From Burkholderiaceae bacterium (GTDB taxonomy: Bacteria; Pseudomonadota; Gammaproteobacteria; Burkholderiales; Burkholderiaceae_C): DNA of 64,000 nucleotides. The notes under the pieces are model-generated. The model searched no databases. It was given only the letters and a program-made list of their open reading frames with translations, and was not told the DNA's origin. The stretch lies in NCBI GenBank assembly GCA_017848435.1, contig JAFEHU010000076.1, forward strand, positions 119,627 through 183,626, given 5' to 3'. Numbering within the stretch: position 1 is the first letter of the stretch; each line of letters starts with the position of its first letter. Below are positions 51,113 to 60,389 of this stretch, piece by piece. A program made the translations under genes and the position numbers.

Positions 51113-51571
51113 ATGCAAACACGTCGTCAAGCCCTTAAGCATGGCCTTGCCGTTGCTGGTCTTCTGGCCGGCACCGGTCTGTTCCCGAAATATGCACTGG
51201 CGGATTACAACATTGCGGCTTTTTCCGCAAAGAGCCTCAACGATGTACTAAAGGCTTTGGGAGGCAGTGCGCCAACCGAAAGCAAAGACGTCACCATTAC
51301 CGGACCGGACATTGCGGAAAACGGGGCGGTTGTTCCGCTGACCGCCAGCACCGCGTTGGCTGGGGTGAAACACATGTTGGTATTGGTAGAGAAAAACCCG
51401 GCCGCCATGGTCGCGATGTACAACGTCACGCCAGACATCGAGCCCAACTTCACGACCCGAGCCAAGATGGGGCAATCGTCAGACGTCTATGCAGTAGCCA
51501 TCATGAACGACGGCAAAGCCTTGTACGCAAAAAAAGAAGTCAAAGTCACGCTCGGTGGCTGTGGCGGCTGA
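51113..51571 (+). CDS. soxY: Sulfur carrier subunit SoxY
   Basis: The 152-residue precursor has a twin-arginine signal (TRRQALKHGLAVAGLLAGTG, cleaved near 30). The beta-sandwich ends in the GGCGG carrier arm, with Cys150 as the site to which thiosulfate is attached. SoxY forms a periplasmic dimer with SoxZ. ATG 51113 follows an AAGGAG Shine-Dalgarno and gives the Tat leader; longer in-frame extensions shadow soxD. All family hallmarks are present. Confidence 0.96.
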   Translation: MQTRRQALKHGLAVAGLLAGTGLFPKYALADYNIAAFSAKSLNDVLKALGGSAPTESKDVTITGPDIAENGAVVPLTASTALAGVKHMLVLVEKNPAAMVAMYNVTPDIEPNFTTRAKMGQSSDVYAVAIMNDGKALYAKKEVKVTLGGCGG

Positions 51572-51615
51572 TGCCAGCGCCCGTTTCAAATTACCCAACA
51601 TTCAGGAGATAGAAA

Positions 51616-51927
51616 ATGGCAGATCCAATGCGCATCCGCGCTCAAGTTTCGGGTGACAACTCAACCGTGCGTGTTCTCATGAGCCACGAGATGGAGTCGG
51701 GACAGCGCAAAGATGCGTCAGGCAAGACTGTGCCGGCCTGGTTCATCCAAGAGGTAACCGCCACCCACAATGGCAAAACAGTCATGACGGCCCAGTGGGG
51801 GCCATCGGTCTCCAAGAACCCCTTCATGCAGTTCATTGTCAAGAATGCAAAAGCGGGCGAGAAAATCACGGTCACCTGGAAAGACAACAAGGGCGACACC
51901 CGGACTGACGAAGCCACCATCGCCTGA
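51616..51927 (+). CDS. soxZ: SoxZ, SoxY partner
   Basis: The 103-residue protein without a signal peptide (exported with SoxY by Tat hitch-hiking) is an immunoglobulin-like beta-sandwich. It begins MADPMRIRAQVSGDNSTVRVLMSHEMESGQRKDASGKTVPAWFI and ends ITVTWKDNKGDTRTDEATIA, typical of SoxZ. An AGGAGAT Shine-Dalgarno precedes ATG 51616. Confidence 0.96.
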   Translation: MADPMRIRAQVSGDNSTVRVLMSHEMESGQRKDASGKTVPAWFIQEVTATHNGKTVMTAQWGPSVSKNPFMQFIVKNAKAGEKITVTWKDNKGDTRTDEATIA

Positions 51928-51996
51928 TACCGAGTCTTGACTGCATGTGACTGACAACTGAGCCGTAGCGCAGATGAGCTGCGAAATGAGGTGTTT

Positions 51997-52800
51997 ATGG
52001 GGATAACGAAAACGTTGCTGCTGGCTGCTGTTGCCAGCTTTTCTGCAAGCGGGCTAATGGCTCAAAAATCCGCAACCGACAGCGTTGCAGAGTACCGGGC
52101 AATGCTTCAGGATGGAAATCCTGCAGAGCTTTTTGAAGCCAAAGGAGAAGACCTTTGGAAAAAGAGGCGTGGTCCCAAAAATGCATCTTTGGAACAGTGT
52201 GACCTTGGGAAAGGTGCTGGGCGCGTCAAAGGTGCCTTCGTAGAACTACCCCGCTATTTCGCTGACACCAAACGAGTCCAGGACCTGGAATCTCGGCTGC
52301 TGTCATGCATGGAGGTGCTGCAAGGGTTTGATGCGAATGAGATCGTAAAAACACCTTTCGGCAAGGGAGAGCAGTCAAATCTCGAAAGTCTCGTGGCATG
52401 GATAGCAGCCGAGTCCAAGGGATTGACATTCAATCTCTCTCAAGCCCACAGAGAAGAAGTGACGGCCTATGAAGTTGGGAAACGGTTGTTCTTCAGCCGC
52501 GCCGGAACACATGACTTTGCGTGCGCGTCCTGTCACGGTACAGATGGCAAAAGAATCAGGCTGCAAGACCTTCCCAACCTGACCAAGCAGCCGGGCGCTG
52601 GTGAGGGATTCGGTGCTTGGCCCGCATACAGAGTCTCATCTGGTGAGTTGTGGGGCATGCAGCGGCGTTTGAATGACTGCTACCGGCAACAGCGCTTCCC
52701 CTACCCAGGGTATGCGAGCGACGCCACGATTGCACTGGGTGTGTACATGGGTGTCAACGGTAAGGGCGGGCAGTCGACTGCGCCCTCCATTAAGCGCTGA
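51997..52800 (+). CDS. soxA: SoxA, mono-haem subunit of the SoxAX cytochrome
   Basis: SoxAX joins thiosulfate to the SoxY Cys. The 267-residue precursor has a signal peptide (to LMAQ). The first domain has lost its haem: CDLGKG and LLSCME keep only two single cysteines, probably a disulfide. The second domain binds haem at CASCH (176-180). The catalytic cysteine ligand C228 is in LNDCYRQQRFPYPGY. So this is the single-haem SoxA type. ATG 51997 is preferred over GTG 51991 for the GAGG spacing. Confidence 0.94.
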   Translation: MGITKTLLLAAVASFSASGLMAQKSATDSVAEYRAMLQDGNPAELFEAKGEDLWKKRRGPKNASLEQCDLGKGAGRVKGAFVELPRYFADTKRVQDLESRLLSCMEVLQGFDANEIVKTPFGKGEQSNLESLVAWIAAESKGLTFNLSQAHREEVTAYEVGKRLFFSRAGTHDFACASCHGTDGKRIRLQDLPNLTKQPGAGEGFGAWPAYRVSSGELWGMQRRLNDCYRQQRFPYPGYASDATIALGVYMGVNGKGGQSTAPSIKR

Positions 52801-52809
52801 GGCAACACG

Positions 52810-53460
52810 ATGAAAAAACCTTCTTTCATCCTCTACAGCCTCGCGTCTCTCGTTGCATTGGCGGCATGCGCAGGACTACCAGCGGCAGGTGAACTGGACA
52901 GATTGACGGCACAAGTCACCAAGGCTTCTTTTCGCGACCAAGGCGATGCGCGGGTTAGTCGCTTGATCCAAGACGATGCCAACCGTGAATGTAGTGCGGC
53001 TGACGTCACTGGCAAACCCATAGACGAGCGTGTTGCCAAAGTAATTGAGGCAGCAAACCTCAAGTCTGTTCCTCTACCTACAGGTGGCACCTACCTTGGC
53101 GACTGGAAATCTGGTGAAAAGATTGCCCAAAACGGCCGGGGCCTGACTTGGACCGATGCGGCGGGCTCTCCCAACGGCGGCAACTGCTACAACTGCCATC
53201 AAGTCAGCAAGCAAGAGGTGTCTTTTGGAACGATTGGCCCAAGTTTGTACAACTACGGAAAATTACGTGGCGTCAAAGACCCGAGCAGCGAGGCCGCAAA
53301 GCCAATAGTTGCCTACACATGGGGCAAGCTCTGGAATGCACGTGCCTACAACGCATGCTCCACCATGCCACGCTTTGGCCATGGCGGGATTCTTGATGAG
53401 CAACAAATTCGCGATGTCATGGCCCTGCTGCTTGACCCAAAGTCGCCAATCAATGAATAA
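52810..53460 (+). CDS. soxX: SoxX, mono-haem subunit of SoxAX (lipobox present)
   Basis: The 216-residue precursor has a leader ending LVALAAC, which fits a lipobox (L-A-A-C, Cys about 20), so SoxX may be membrane-tethered. The mature part carries CYNCH at 126-130 and the distal Met in STMPRFGHGGIL. It is longer at the N-terminus than compact SoxX forms because of a helical segment (LDRLTAQVTKASFRDQGDARV...). It lies 9 bases after soxA, and the pair forms the c-type SoxAX complex. Confidence 0.93.
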   Translation: MKKPSFILYSLASLVALAACAGLPAAGELDRLTAQVTKASFRDQGDARVSRLIQDDANRECSAADVTGKPIDERVAKVIEAANLKSVPLPTGGTYLGDWKSGEKIAQNGRGLTWTDAAGSPNGGNCYNCHQVSKQEVSFGTIGPSLYNYGKLRGVKDPSSEAAKPIVAYTWGKLWNARAYNACSTMPRFGHGGILDEQQIRDVMALLLDPKSPINE

Positions 53461-53521
53461 GCGGATTCCCTGTAACCAAGCCAGTTGGAAACGTTGACTC
53501 TCACCCCCTATCAGTAATCCT

Positions 53522-55255
53522 ATGCATTTGACCAAACGTGACTTTCTCCAGACCCTGGGCGCTGGTGCTGTCGCCGGGATGGGGCTGGCACGGTTTAGCA
53601 ACGCCGACGCAGCCACTGGCGCCGAGCGGCTGTACGACATTCCGAAATTCGGCCAAGTGTCGTTTCTGCACATGACCGATTGCCATGCGCAATTGAAGCC
53701 GATTTACTTTCGCGAGCCGGATGTCAACCTCGGCATCGGCTCGATGCGTGGGCAATTGCCCCATCTCGTCGGGCAAAGCTTGCTCAACGCGACCAAGATA
53801 CCGGCAGGTACCAACTTTGCGCATGCATTGACGTATCTCGACTTTGAAAAGGCGTCCCGTCGGTATGGAAAAGTGGGCGGCTTTGCGCACTTAGCCACAT
53901 TGGTGAAGCGAATGCGTGCCAGCCGTCCAGGCGCATTGCTACTGGATGGGGGCGATACATGGCAGGGCTCTGGTACGTCGCTATGGACTAATGGGCAAGA
54001 CATGGTGGATGCCTGCAAGCTTCTGGGTGTTGACGTCATGACCGGCCATTGGGAGTTCACTTACGGCATGGAGCGTGTTCAAGAAATCATCCAGAAGGAC
54101 TTTGCCGGGAGGATCGAATTCGTTGCACAGAACGTCAAAACGAACGACTTTGGCGATGCTGTTTTCAAGCCCTACGTCATGAAGGAAATGAACGGTATTC
54201 CTTGCGCGGTTGTTGGACAGGCTTTCCCTTACACGCCCATTGCCAACCCTCGCCACATGGTGGCTGATTGGGCCTTTGGCATTCAGGACGAGAGCATGCA
54301 GAAGGTCGTTGACGAAGCGCGTGCCAAGGGCGCACAGGTCGTGGTGCTGCTGTCACACAACGGCATGGATGTGGATCTGAAAATGGCCAGCCGCGTGACC
54401 GGCATTGATGCCATCCTGGGAGGTCACACCCACGACGGTATGCCTGTGGCCACTTTGGTTGCCAACAAGGGCGGCAAAACTATCGTGACCAACGCGGGTT
54501 CAAACGGCAAGTTCCTAGGCGTCCTTGACTTTGATGTGAAGGATAAAAAAGTCGCTGACTTTCGGTACAAATTGCTGCCCGTGTTTTCAAACATGCTGCC
54601 CGCCGACAAGGACATGGATACGCTGATCAACCGGGTTCGCGCGCCATACGAGAGCAAACTGGCGGAGCAACTCGCCATCACCGATGGAACGCTGTACAGA
54701 CGTGGCAATTTCAATGGTACAGGCGACCAACTTCTGATTGATGCCCTGATGGACGTGCAAGGTGCAGAGATTGCATTTTCACCAGGCTTCAGGTGGGGAA
54801 CCTCGCTCATCGCCGGTCAGCCGATTACGCGGGAATGGGTTATGGACATGACGGCCACCACGTACTCGTACGCGACGCTGACCGAGATGACGGGTGAGAC
54901 CATCAAAACGGTGCTGGAGGACGTGTGCGACAACCTTTTCAATCCAGACCCTTACTACCAGCAAGGTGGTGACATGGTGCGGGTTGGGGGCTTGGAGTAC
55001 AGCTGCAGTCCTACCCAGTCGATGGGCAAGCGGATAGACAACATGCGTCTCAATGGCAAACCCATTCAGGCTGACAAGCGTTACAAAGTTGCTGGCTGGG
55101 CGCCCGTTGCAGAGGGGGCCAAAGACCAAGGCAACAAGCTCATGTGGGACGTTGCTGAAACATGGCTGAAGTCTCAAAAAGGAAGAGTCTCCCCACGGCG
55201 ACTCAACACCCCTGAACTCTCTGGTGTCAAAGGGAATCCAGGGCTGTCCGGCTAA
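53522..55255 (+). CDS. soxB: Thiosulfohydrolase SoxB
   Basis: SoxB hydrolyses the S-sulfo group of SoxY-bound intermediates, releasing sulfate, with a di-manganese centre. The 577-residue precursor has a twin-arginine-like leader (LTKRDFLQTLGAGAVAGMG). It shows the metallophosphoesterase motifs HMTDCHAQ (about 57-64), LLDGGDTWQGSG (about 140-151), TGHWEFTYG (about 177-185), VVLLSHNGMD and LGGHTHDGMP. The 5'-nucleotidase-type C-terminal domain follows. Length and all metal ligands are as expected. Confidence 0.96.
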   Translation: MHLTKRDFLQTLGAGAVAGMGLARFSNADAATGAERLYDIPKFGQVSFLHMTDCHAQLKPIYFREPDVNLGIGSMRGQLPHLVGQSLLNATKIPAGTNFAHALTYLDFEKASRRYGKVGGFAHLATLVKRMRASRPGALLLDGGDTWQGSGTSLWTNGQDMVDACKLLGVDVMTGHWEFTYGMERVQEIIQKDFAGRIEFVAQNVKTNDFGDAVFKPYVMKEMNGIPCAVVGQAFPYTPIANPRHMVADWAFGIQDESMQKVVDEARAKGAQVVVLLSHNGMDVDLKMASRVTGIDAILGGHTHDGMPVATLVANKGGKTIVTNAGSNGKFLGVLDFDVKDKKVADFRYKLLPVFSNMLPADKDMDTLINRVRAPYESKLAEQLAITDGTLYRRGNFNGTGDQLLIDALMDVQGAEIAFSPGFRWGTSLIAGQPITREWVMDMTATTYSYATLTEMTGETIKTVLEDVCDNLFNPDPYYQQGGDMVRVGGLEYSCSPTQSMGKRIDNMRLNGKPIQADKRYKVAGWAPVAEGAKDQGNKLMWDVAETWLKSQKGRVSPRRLNTPELSGVKGNPGLSG

Positions 55256-55344
55256 CACCTGGGATTCGCGTCAGATGGGTTAAGCAGGTGTCTTTGCTGA
55301 TGCTCAAGCGGTATTTGGTCCAGTCTGAAAACAGAACGGTAGAT

Positions 55345-56604
55345 ATGAGCATTCCAGTGTCAAAGGTTTATGAAGTAGTGATCGTTGGAGGTGGTGCAGC
55401 TGGCATTTCAGTTGCTGCGATGCTAAAGCGGAAGAACCCTAGCGCAGAAGTTCTGCTGATAGAGCCATCGGAATTCCACTACTACCAGCCTGCTTGGACC
55501 TTGGTCGGTGCTGGTGCATTCTCCAGCGAGAAGACCCGCCGCGAAACAGTGAAATGCATTCCAGCTGGTGTGACATGGCTCAAAGCCAAGGTGGTCCGTT
55601 TCTCCCCTGAGCAGAATCAGCTGGCACTTGAGGACGGGAGTTCGCTCTCCTATCGGTTTCTCATTGTGGCGGCTGGCTTAAAGCTCAACTGGCATCAGAT
55701 CGAAGGGCTTGAGGAAACACTGGGGCAAAACGGAGTCACCAGTAATTACCGCTTTGACCTGGCCCCATACACATGGCAATGTGTGCAAGCCTACAGCGGC
55801 CGTGGCCCCGCGCTGTTCACGCAGCCAGCAATGCCTATCAAGTGTGCTGGGGCGCCTCAAAAAGCGATGTACCTGTCGGCAGACAGGATGCGGCAACGTT
55901 CGCAACAAGCAGAGATTCATTTCTTCACGCCTGGCGGCGCTATGTTTGGCGTGCCCTTTTATGCGCAGGCGCTGGACAAGGTTGTTGACGAGTACGGAAT
56001 CCAGACCAACTTCTCGCACAATCTCGTTTCGGTTGATGGTCCCCGCAAGCAGGCCGTCTTCGACATTGCGAAGAATGGCGTTCGTGAGCGCAAAACCATG
56101 CCATTTGAGTTTTTGCACGTTGTTCCGCCCCAGAGCGCTCCTGACTTTATCGCCAAGAGTTCGTTAGCTGACTCGGCTGGCTGGGTCGCTGTGGACAAAG
56201 GCTCGTTGTGCCACACCACCTACTCCAATGTGTTTGGTCTCGGTGACTGCACTTCAACTCCAAACAGTAAAACGGCTGCTGCTGTCAAAAATCAGGTCCC
56301 GGTGCTGGTGAATAACTTGCTCGCCGCAATGCAAGGCAAGGGGCCAAGTCACACCTATGACGGTTATGCATCTTGTCCACTGACCACCTCGGTCGGAAAG
56401 ATCATGCTTGCCGAGTTTTGTTACGACGGTGTTGTGACGCCCAGTTTTCCCCTCGACCCTCGTGTCCCGAGACGGGCTTACTGGCACCTGAAGAAGGACT
56501 TCCTGCCATGGCTGTATTGGGACATTCTGCTCAAGGGAAAAGACTGGCCTGTAACGCACAAGGCGCGCCGCTTCGAGCCACAGGTTCCAACATTGACAGC
56601 ATGA
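55345..56604 (+). CDS. sqr: Sulfide:quinone oxidoreductase, type II
   Basis: This FAD flavoprotein oxidises sulfide to persulfide and reduces quinone at the membrane. In the 419-residue protein the FAD-binding VVIVGGGAAGISVAAML is at about 10-26 and FHYYQPAWTLVGAG follows. The redox cysteines are C167 in MPIKCAGAPQKAMYL and C344 in YASCPLTT, the pattern of type II SQR as in mitochondrial SQOR. ATG 55345 is preferred; a GTG at 55288 would add a 19-residue extension. It sits after soxB and before the BigR/SqrR-type regulator. Confidence 0.9.
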   Translation: MSIPVSKVYEVVIVGGGAAGISVAAMLKRKNPSAEVLLIEPSEFHYYQPAWTLVGAGAFSSEKTRRETVKCIPAGVTWLKAKVVRFSPEQNQLALEDGSSLSYRFLIVAAGLKLNWHQIEGLEETLGQNGVTSNYRFDLAPYTWQCVQAYSGRGPALFTQPAMPIKCAGAPQKAMYLSADRMRQRSQQAEIHFFTPGGAMFGVPFYAQALDKVVDEYGIQTNFSHNLVSVDGPRKQAVFDIAKNGVRERKTMPFEFLHVVPPQSAPDFIAKSSLADSAGWVAVDKGSLCHTTYSNVFGLGDCTSTPNSKTAAAVKNQVPVLVNNLLAAMQGKGPSHTYDGYASCPLTTSVGKIMLAEFCYDGVVTPSFPLDPRVPRRAYWHLKKDFLPWLYWDILLKGKDWPVTHKARRFEPQVPTLTA

Positions 56605-56637
56605 CGCTCTGGGGTGACAAGCACTTTTAATTCAATA

Positions 56638-56662
56638 AATATATAATATAGTTATATATATT
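56638..56662. promoter_or_regulatory. AT-rich dyad, candidate operator of the second ArsR regulator
   Basis: AATATATAA (56638-56646) and TTATATATATT (56652-56662) form a near-perfect AT-only dyad ending 23 bases before the ATG of the sulfide-responsive ArsR gene. Such AT-rich palindromes are the usual binding sites of BigR/SqrR-type repressors; autoregulation is inferred. Confidence 0.55.
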
Positions 56663-56685
56663 AAAAGTAGGTTTTGTGAGGCCCT

Positions 56686-57015
56686 ATGTTGGACACATCT
56701 GAAGTTGACCACTTACCAGCGATGAGACACGCAGTTGGCCAAGCGGCCGCTCTGCTCAAAAGCCTGGCGAACGAAGACCGCCTTTTGATTTTGTGCCAGC
56801 TGTGTGCTGGCGAGTGCTGTGTGAGTGAGTTGGAAGCGCTGGTGGACGTACGCCAACCCACGTTGTCTCAACAACTGGCTGTGTTGCGCTCGGAATCCTT
56901 GGTCGCCACGCGCCGGGAAGGGCGTCATATTTTTTACCGCATCGAAGACAAGCGCGCACTGTTGGTGATCAACGTGCTGCACCAGATGTTTTGTGAACCA
57001 GAGGAGAAAACGTGA
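56686..57015 (+). CDS. BigR/SqrR-like ArsR-family persulfide sensor
   Basis: The 109-residue winged-HTH protein contains [64 protein letters not shown]. Cysteines C37 and C103 correspond in position to the persulfide/tetrasulfide-forming pair of SqrR/BigR; C40, C44 and C45 are additional. It overlaps the pmpA-like gene by one base and heads a unit with pmpAB, SulP, Crp-type regulator and persulfide dioxygenase, the classical targets of such repressors. Confidence 0.85.
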   Translation: MLDTSEVDHLPAMRHAVGQAAALLKSLANEDRLLILCQLCAGECCVSELEALVDVRQPTLSQQLAVLRSESLVATRREGRHIFYRIEDKRALLVINVLHQMFCEPEEKT

Positions 57016-57449
57016 TGGCGATCAATTGGGCTCAGTTCACACCCTGGTCTGCTTTGGGCGGAGGCTTGCTGATCGGTTTGGCCGCCGCGATGCTGCTGCT
57101 GTTCAGCGGGCGAATCGCAGGCATTTCCGGGATCATCGGCGGTTTGCTGCAGCGCGCGCCTGGACCGGTTGGCTGGCGCATCGCTTTCATCGTCGGCTTG
57201 GTTGCTTCGCCGCTTATTTGGGCGCTGGCGGGCAGCATGCCTGCCATTGGGATTGAGGCGGGCTACGGTGTTTTGGTTTTTGCCGGGCTGATCGTGGGTT
57301 TTGGAACACGCTTGGGCTCAGGCTGCACCAGCGGTCATGGCGTGTGTGGCTTGTCAAGATTGTCGCCACGCTCGCTCGCAGCCACCCTGATCTTCATGGC
57401 CGCAGGCTTTGTGACGGTCTACGCGTTGCGACATGTTTTCGCCGTCTAG
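57015..57449 (+). CDS. pmpA: YeeE/YedE family membrane protein PmpA
   Basis: The 144-residue protein has four membrane segments and the family motif [26 protein letters not shown] at about 95-120, whose two cysteines line the sulfur-passing pore in YeeE-type thiosulfate carriers. Here the two halves are separate genes (pmpA and pmpB), as in other persulfide operons. ATG 57015 overlaps the ArsR stop. It probably moves thiosulfate or sulfane sulfur across the inner membrane. Confidence 0.88.
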   Translation: MAINWAQFTPWSALGGGLLIGLAAAMLLLFSGRIAGISGIIGGLLQRAPGPVGWRIAFIVGLVASPLIWALAGSMPAIGIEAGYGVLVFAGLIVGFGTRLGSGCTSGHGVCGLSRLSPRSLAATLIFMAAGFVTVYALRHVFAV

Positions 57450-57471
57450 ACCCACTTACAAGGAAACGTAC

Positions 57472-57918
57472 ATGACCGCCATTGCTGCATTGCTGTCTGG
57501 TTTGATTTTTGGCTTCGGTCTCATCTTGTCGGGCATGGCCAACCCCGCCAAGGTACTGGGGTTTCTTGACCTCGCGGGTTCTTGGGATCCGTCGCTGGCT
57601 TTTGTCATGGGCGGTGCGATTGGGGTGGGCGTTGTCGCATTCGCACTGGCCAAAAAGAGAGAACGTAGCTTGCTGGGCGACAAGATGAACATGCCCACGT
57701 CCACGTCCACGGCCATTGACAAACGTCTGGTTGTTGGTGGTTTGCTGTTTGGCATCGGCTGGGGTCTGGCCGGCATTTGCCCTGGTCCTGCGCTGGTATT
57801 GGTGGGTGCAGGCCAAACCAAGGGCATCGTTTTCGTTGTGGCGATGTTGATCGGCATGGTAGTGTTTGAAGTGTTCCAGCGCCGGCAAACAAACTCGTTG
57901 GCAACTGGCCAATCCTAG
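57472..57918 (+). CDS. pmpB: YeeE/YedE-like membrane protein PmpB (DUF6691)
   Basis: The 148-residue protein has four membrane segments. SGMANPAKVLGFLDLAGSWDPSLAFVMGGAI at about 20-50 and the second sulfur-pore motif LLFGIGWGLAGICPGPALVLVG at about 88-109 mark the partner half of a YeeE-type transporter. AAGGAAA precedes ATG 57472. It lies 22 bases after pmpA and 4 bases before the SulP gene. Confidence 0.88.
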   Translation: MTAIAALLSGLIFGFGLILSGMANPAKVLGFLDLAGSWDPSLAFVMGGAIGVGVVAFALAKKRERSLLGDKMNMPTSTSTAIDKRLVVGGLLFGIGWGLAGICPGPALVLVGAGQTKGIVFVVAMLIGMVVFEVFQRRQTNSLATGQS

Positions 57919-57922
57919 AACC

Positions 57923-59671
57923 ATGGGCACGGCCTGGTGGCAACCTGTCTGGCTGAAGCGCTACAGCTTGGCGCTGGCCACGCAAGACTTGGTAGCGGGT
58001 CTGGTGGTTACTGTTTTGTTGGTGCCACAAAGCATGGCCTACGCGTTACTGGCTGGCCTTCCTGCCCATGTTGGGATGTATGCCAGCATCCTGCCGTTAC
58101 TGGCCTATGCATGGCTTGGCTCAAGCATGACCCTCGCTGTCGGGCCGGTCGCAGTTGCCGCTCTGATGACCGCGTCTGCCATCACACCCTTGGCTGTACC
58201 CGGCACAGCACAGTACCTGCAACTGGCCATACAGCTGGCCATGATGGGTGGTTTGTTTTTGCTGGTCGTTGGTGCACTGAAAATGGGGTTTCTGGCGAAT
58301 TTGCTCAGCCATCCGGTCATCAGCGGTTTTGTCACAGGCTCGGCGATTCTGATCACCATTGGACAGCTCAAACCTTTGCTGGGGATACCCGCACAAGGTC
58401 AAACAGCCATTGAGATGCTGGTGTCTTTGGGCATCAATGTTACCCAGCTCAAACCAGCGACTGCCGCCATGGGGGTGGCATCGGTGGCGCTGCTTTGGAC
58501 TTCACGGCGCTACCTGCCCTCATGGCTCGAAGCAGTTCATGTGCAACGCTCAAAGGCAGACATTGTTGCCAAACTCGCTCCCATGATGGTGGTGCTGCTG
58601 GCCATAGCCGCCGTGGCGGTGGGTGATCTCGACACCGTGCACGGCGTTGCCGTCGTCGGGAAAATCCCCGCTGGGCTGCCCTCGCTGGCTTGGGAATGGC
58701 CCACGCTGGACAGCTGGCGTCTGTTGGCCTTGCCAGCGCTGATGATTGCACTTGTGGGGTTTGTGGAGAGTGTTTCCGTGGCGCAGTCCTTGGGCATCAA
58801 GCGCAGTGAACGGATCGACGCCAATCGTGAATTGCGGGGTTTGGGACTGGCCAACATGGCCAGTGCTGTCTCGGGTGGCTTTCCAGTCACCGGTGGGTTT
58901 GCCCGCAGCGTTGTTAACTTCAGTGCTGGCGCCCGCACACCCGTAGCGGGCGTCTTCTCTGCGGTACTCATGGCCATCGTGTTGATGGGGTTCACCGGCC
59001 TCTTTGAACGCTTGCCCCTGGCAGTGCTTGCGGCCACGATTGTGGTGGCGGTCAGTGGCCTGATCGACTTCAACACCTTGCGCCATGCATGGCATTACGA
59101 CCAAGCCGATGCGTTCGCCTTCGCGGCAACAGCAGTGGGCACCTTGGCGCTGGGCGTCGAGGCGGGCATCGGCATTGGGATCAGTCTCTCTATCGGTGTT
59201 TTCCTTTGGCGGGCCAGTCGACCTCACATCGCCGTTTTGGGCCGCCTTCCGGGCAGCGAACACTTTCGGAACATCGACCGGTTTGCAGTCACCACCTATC
59301 CTGGCATCGTGCTGGTTCGAATCGACGAGAACCTGTTCTTTGCCAACGTAGCCGCTGTGCTGGACCGTGTCCAAGTTGTATTGCTGGAACGACCAGAGGC
59401 AAAACATTTGGTCTTCGCGCTGGCGTCAGTCAGTCACATTGACTTGACTGCACTGGAGGCTCTGGAAAGGCTCACCAAGCAACTTTGCGACCAAGGGGTC
59501 ACGGTCCATTTGGCTGAAGTGAAAGGCCCGGTACTGGACCGGCTGAAGCGCAGCGAACTGCTCCGCATGCTGGTGCATGCCCCCTTCGTGAGCCTGCATG
59601 AAGCGACGAAAAAGCTGACAGACGTCAGCTTGCGATCTGGCAGCAGTACCGAGTGGAAGGTGTCTCTGTGA
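57923..59671 (+). CDS. SulP-family anion transporter with STAS domain
   Basis: The 582-residue protein has a transmembrane core of 12 or more helices. VAGLVVTVLLVPQSMAYALLAGLPAHVGMYAS is the SulP signature; LGLANMASAVSGGFPVTGGFARSVVNFSAGARTPVAG follows. The cytoplasmic C-terminal STAS domain spans about 450-560 (GIVLVRIDENLFFANVAAVLDRV... VSHIDLTALEALERL). SulP proteins carry sulfate, bicarbonate or related anions. Next to sulfur-oxidation genes it may export sulfate or sulfite. The stop overlaps the following regulator (GTGA). Confidence 0.88.
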   Translation: MGTAWWQPVWLKRYSLALATQDLVAGLVVTVLLVPQSMAYALLAGLPAHVGMYASILPLLAYAWLGSSMTLAVGPVAVAALMTASAITPLAVPGTAQYLQLAIQLAMMGGLFLLVVGALKMGFLANLLSHPVISGFVTGSAILITIGQLKPLLGIPAQGQTAIEMLVSLGINVTQLKPATAAMGVASVALLWTSRRYLPSWLEAVHVQRSKADIVAKLAPMMVVLLAIAAVAVGDLDTVHGVAVVGKIPAGLPSLAWEWPTLDSWRLLALPALMIALVGFVESVSVAQSLGIKRSERIDANRELRGLGLANMASAVSGGFPVTGGFARSVVNFSAGARTPVAGVFSAVLMAIVLMGFTGLFERLPLAVLAATIVVAVSGLIDFNTLRHAWHYDQADAFAFAATAVGTLALGVEAGIGIGISLSIGVFLWRASRPHIAVLGRLPGSEHFRNIDRFAVTTYPGIVLVRIDENLFFANVAAVLDRVQVVLLERPEAKHLVFALASVSHIDLTALEALERLTKQLCDQGVTVHLAEVKGPVLDRLKRSELLRMLVHAPFVSLHEATKKLTDVSLRSGSSTEWKVSL

Positions 59672-60303
59672 CGCCTGTATCCATCGCCGACAGCGTGCGC
59701 GAACTGTGTGCAGTTCGCGGCCACAAGCTGCCTGAGCCACTTCGGGTCCCGGCAGGTAAAGTACTTTTTCAGGAGGGCGTTTCATGCCAAGGGTTCCCCG
59801 TCCTTCTGGAAGGTGAGGTTCGCGTATTCAAAGCATTGCCACATGGCCGTGAACTGACGCTCTATCACGTGCATCGCGACAACGTCTGTATTCAAAGTGC
59901 AAGTGGTTTATTCAATGACTCTGCCTACAGCGCCTCCGGCGTTAGCGTCGGTGCCACAAGCCTGATTCTGTTGCCGCCCAGTTTATTTCTGGATTTGCTG
60001 TCAGACCCCGTGTTTCAGCGATTTGTACTTGGACAGTTCTCACAGAAGTTGACCGACATGTGTCTGTTGATCGAGGAGATCGTATTTCGGCGACTCGACC
60101 AGCGCCTGGCCGCAAAGCTGGTGCAGTTGCCCGACACGGCATGCCTGACGCACCAATACCTTGCTAACGAACTCGGAAGTGTTCGCGAACTGATCACACG
60201 TCAGCTTGGCGTTTTCTCGGAGCGTGGCTGGATCGAAACAGGTCGAGAGCGGATCAGCATCCTAAATCGGCCTGCGCTGTCTGCTTACGCTTATGTTGTG
60301 TGA
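59668..60303 (+). CDS. Crp/Fnr-family transcriptional regulator
   Basis: The 211-residue protein has an N-terminal cyclic-nucleotide-binding-type beta-barrel (VPAGKVLFQEGVSCQGFPVLLEGEVRVFKALPHGRELTLYHV, about 28-69). A dimerisation helix follows, then a C-terminal HTH_CRP (THQYLANELGSVRELITRQLGVFSERGWIETGRERISIL, about 158-197). It lacks the N-terminal Cys cluster of FNR. GTG 59668 overlaps the SulP stop; GTG 59653 is an alternative. Relatives beside persulfide dioxygenase genes act as sulfane-sulfur-responsive activators (FisR/Crp-type roles); the ligand here is unproven. Confidence 0.85.
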   Translation: MTPVSIADSVRELCAVRGHKLPEPLRVPAGKVLFQEGVSCQGFPVLLEGEVRVFKALPHGRELTLYHVHRDNVCIQSASGLFNDSAYSASGVSVGATSLILLPPSLFLDLLSDPVFQRFVLGQFSQKLTDMCLLIEEIVFRRLDQRLAAKLVQLPDTACLTHQYLANELGSVRELITRQLGVFSERGWIETGRERISILNRPALSAYAYVV

Positions 60304-60389
60304 TCCAAGTTACATATTTTGCCGCACAAGGTAGTTCTAATTTTCGAAGACCGTGACACCGCCGTTACTGATTTACTGAAAGCCTCACC

